Source: Myxococcus sp. RHSTA-1-4
GTDB taxonomy: Bacteria > Myxococcota > Myxococcia > Myxococcales > Myxococcaceae
Direction of reading: 5' to 3'
DNA length: 64,000 nt
Assembly: GCF_020037125.1 (NCBI RefSeq)
Contig: NZ_JAIQDG010000004.1
Location: forward strand, 1 to 64,000
The position numbers and the translations under genes were made by a program. Of this stretch, positions 62,782-64,000 are shown in pieces (the stretch's first letter is position 1; the number at the start of each line of letters is the position of its first letter). Below the pieces are notes generated by a model. It was given only the letters and a program-made list of their open reading frames with translations, searched no databases and was not told where the DNA came from.

Positions 62782-64000
62782 TCAGTTCAACGACGTGGGG
62801 GAAGACACGCTGTTCCGAGCCCCCGAAGCCGGCATGAGAACCCGCCGCTCCGTCTTGCCATGCATATCCGGGACCACCGCCAGCACAGGCAGGGTCAACC
62901 GCTCGCGCACCTCCATGCCGTCGCGCAGGCTGTCGTCACGCATCTCCAGCACCGCGCCGGTGAGGATGCCCAGGCCCAGGGCGACGAGCAGGGAGACGAG
63001 CAGGCCCGTCACCCGGTCCGGCCGGGCAGGCATCGCCGGCACGCCTGCCGGGGAGATGACGTTGAAGAGGCTCTTGGCGCTCTTGGCCTCCAGCTCCTGC
63101 GCGATTTCCGCCTCCACCTTGCGGCTCACCACGCTCTGGTACTTGGTGCGGGCGATTTCGTAGTCGCGGTTCATCACCGCCAGCTCGTGCGTCCAGCGCG
63201 GGGTGTTGTTCAGCCGCTGCTGGTAGACCTCGGCCTGCTGCTGCAGGTCGACAATCTCCTTCTGGATGGACTCGATGAGCTGCGCCACGCGGGTGCGCTC
63301 GGCGCGCTCGGCCCACAGCCGGCCCTCCGCCTCCTTGCGCTTGGCCGTCATGTTGTCCAGCTCGCTGCTCAGGCGCTTGATTTCAGGGTGGTCCTCCGTC
63401 CACTGGGTGCGCGCGTTCACCAGGGCGCGGGTGAGGCCGTTCTCCGCGGCCTCGAGCCGGCCGGCCTCGCTGTCCACGGCGTTGCGGGCGCGGGCCAGGT
63501 CGGAGCGGCGGGCCTCGGCCACGCGCAGCTCCTCGGACTTGGTCTGCATCAGATGGGACACGCGCTCCAGGCCGCGCATGTTCATCTCCATCTGCTCGGG
63601 CAACTCGCCCAGGTGGTCCACCTTGAACTGGGCAATCTTGCGCTCCCAGGCGGTGACGGCCGTGCCGAGCTGGGCCATCTCCTCGTTGAAGAGGTCGGTG
63701 GCGCGGGCGGCCTGGGCCTGGCGGATCTTCAGCGTCTCCGACGAGAAGATGTCCGGCAGCCGGTTGGCCACCTGCGCGGCCACCTGCGGGTCGCGGTTGG
63801 CGTAGGTGAGCTCGAAGGCCGTCTCCCCCTCCACGCGCACGGTGAGGTCCTTGCGCATCTGGGCGACGGCGGCCTCCATGCCCCTCTCGGACACGATGTC
63901 CGGATAGAGGTTCATCTCCTCGATGGCCTTCTGGAGCACGGGTCGGGCCAGCAGCTCCTGTCTCACCGTGAGCAGTCGCTGCTCGATGAGCTCGCTCACC
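62782..64000 (-). CDS. exoC: Wzc-like polysaccharide co-polymerase, ExoC (N-terminus outside window)
   Basis: At least 405 aa lie in the window and the gene extends beyond 64000 (open reading continues). A large coiled-coil periplasmic domain (TDLFNEEMAQLGTAVTAWERKIAQF, NMTAKRKEAEGRLW, IDLQQQAEVYQQRLN) leads to the PARPDRVTGLLVSLLVALGLGILTGAVL membrane helix and a short cytoplasmic tail. This is the Wzz/Wzc chain-length determinant without a fused kinase; ExoD supplies the kinase. A Wzz N-terminal helix is expected upstream. No upstream start can be seen. Confidence 0.87.
   Translation of the reverse strand, partial: VSELIEQRLLTVRQELLARPVLQKAIEEMNLYPDIVSERGMEAAVAQMRKDLTVRVEGETAFELTYANRDPQVAAQVANRLPDIFSSETLKIRQAQAARATDLFNEEMAQLGTAVTAWERKIAQFKVDHLGELPEQMEMNMRGLERVSHLMQTKSEELRVAEARRSDLARARNAVDSEAGRLEAAENGLTRALVNARTQWTEDHPEIKRLSSELDNMTAKRKEAEGRLWAERAERTRVAQLIESIQKEIVDLQQQAEVYQQRLNNTPRWTHELAVMNRDYEIARTKYQSVVSRKVEAEIAQELEAKSAKSLFNVISPAGVPAMPARPDRVTGLLVSLLVALGLGILTGAVLEMRDDSLRDGMEVRERLTLPVLAVVPDMHGKTERRVLMPASGARNSVSSPTSLN

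Overview
The window reads as chromosomal DNA of a myxobacterium of the Myxococcus/Corallococcus/Pyxidicoccus group. The evidence is very high G+C with strongly GC-biased third codon positions, frequent GTG/TTG starts, many lipoproteins and Ser/Thr-kinase or hybrid-kinase genes, and a gene order in the right half that matches, function by function, the exo (spore-coat polysaccharide) genes of Myxococcus xanthus. The species identity is inference; the gene families are read from the sequence.

Layout. 1-4849 (minus): the str operon (rpsL, rpsG, fusA, start of tuf) behind a clear sigma70-type promoter, preceded by rimI and a SurA-like chaperone gene. 4964-13104 (plus): dnaJ, a HEAT-repeat protein, a hybrid histidine kinase/response regulator, argS and plsB. 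13166-29373: mixed small units, including an SbsA-like exported protein, a CPBP protease, a membrane-anchored subtilase, several alpha/beta hydrolases (one without its nucleophile), a lipase-like protein paired with a small chaperone-like protein, rlmI, a HAD phosphatase, corA, cysteine-rich lipoproteins, an M19 dipeptidase and a degenerate Ser/Thr kinase. 29494-34238 (plus): thiS-thiG-thiE followed by three membrane or transglutaminase-associated genes (DUF4129, DUF4350).

34235-39919 (minus) is a five-gene polysaccharide unit (deacetylase, Wzx flippase, acetyltransferase, two glycosyltransferases), the likely exoL-exoP counterpart. 55801-64000 (minus) is the second part, exoC to exoI (Wzc-like co-polymerase, BY-kinase, initiating phosphosugar transferase, YvcK-like protein, two FemAB/GNAT-like transferases around a DegT aminotransferase). 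Together they would start, modify, flip and export the sporulation polysaccharide.

Between the two exo loci lies the System I cytochrome c maturation cluster: ccmABCDEFG plus a zinc-ribbon membrane protein (40237-46738) and ccmH-ccmI (52029-53507). It is split by a 5-kb accessory block (46739-51903). That block carries a diverged tandem duplication (PG-binding adaptor protein, its internally deleted copy, and the 5' stub of a lost gene), a 699-residue HEXXHXXXXXH zinc metalloprotease with a Met-turn, and a translationally coupled exported protein. I read it as a previously uncharacterised secreted protease toxin with its adaptor and a candidate immunity protein. Downstream of the exo operon (55242-55549) lies a tandem array of about 95-bp repeats with a covarying hairpin. 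I found no rRNA, tRNA, CRISPR array, transposase or phage gene.
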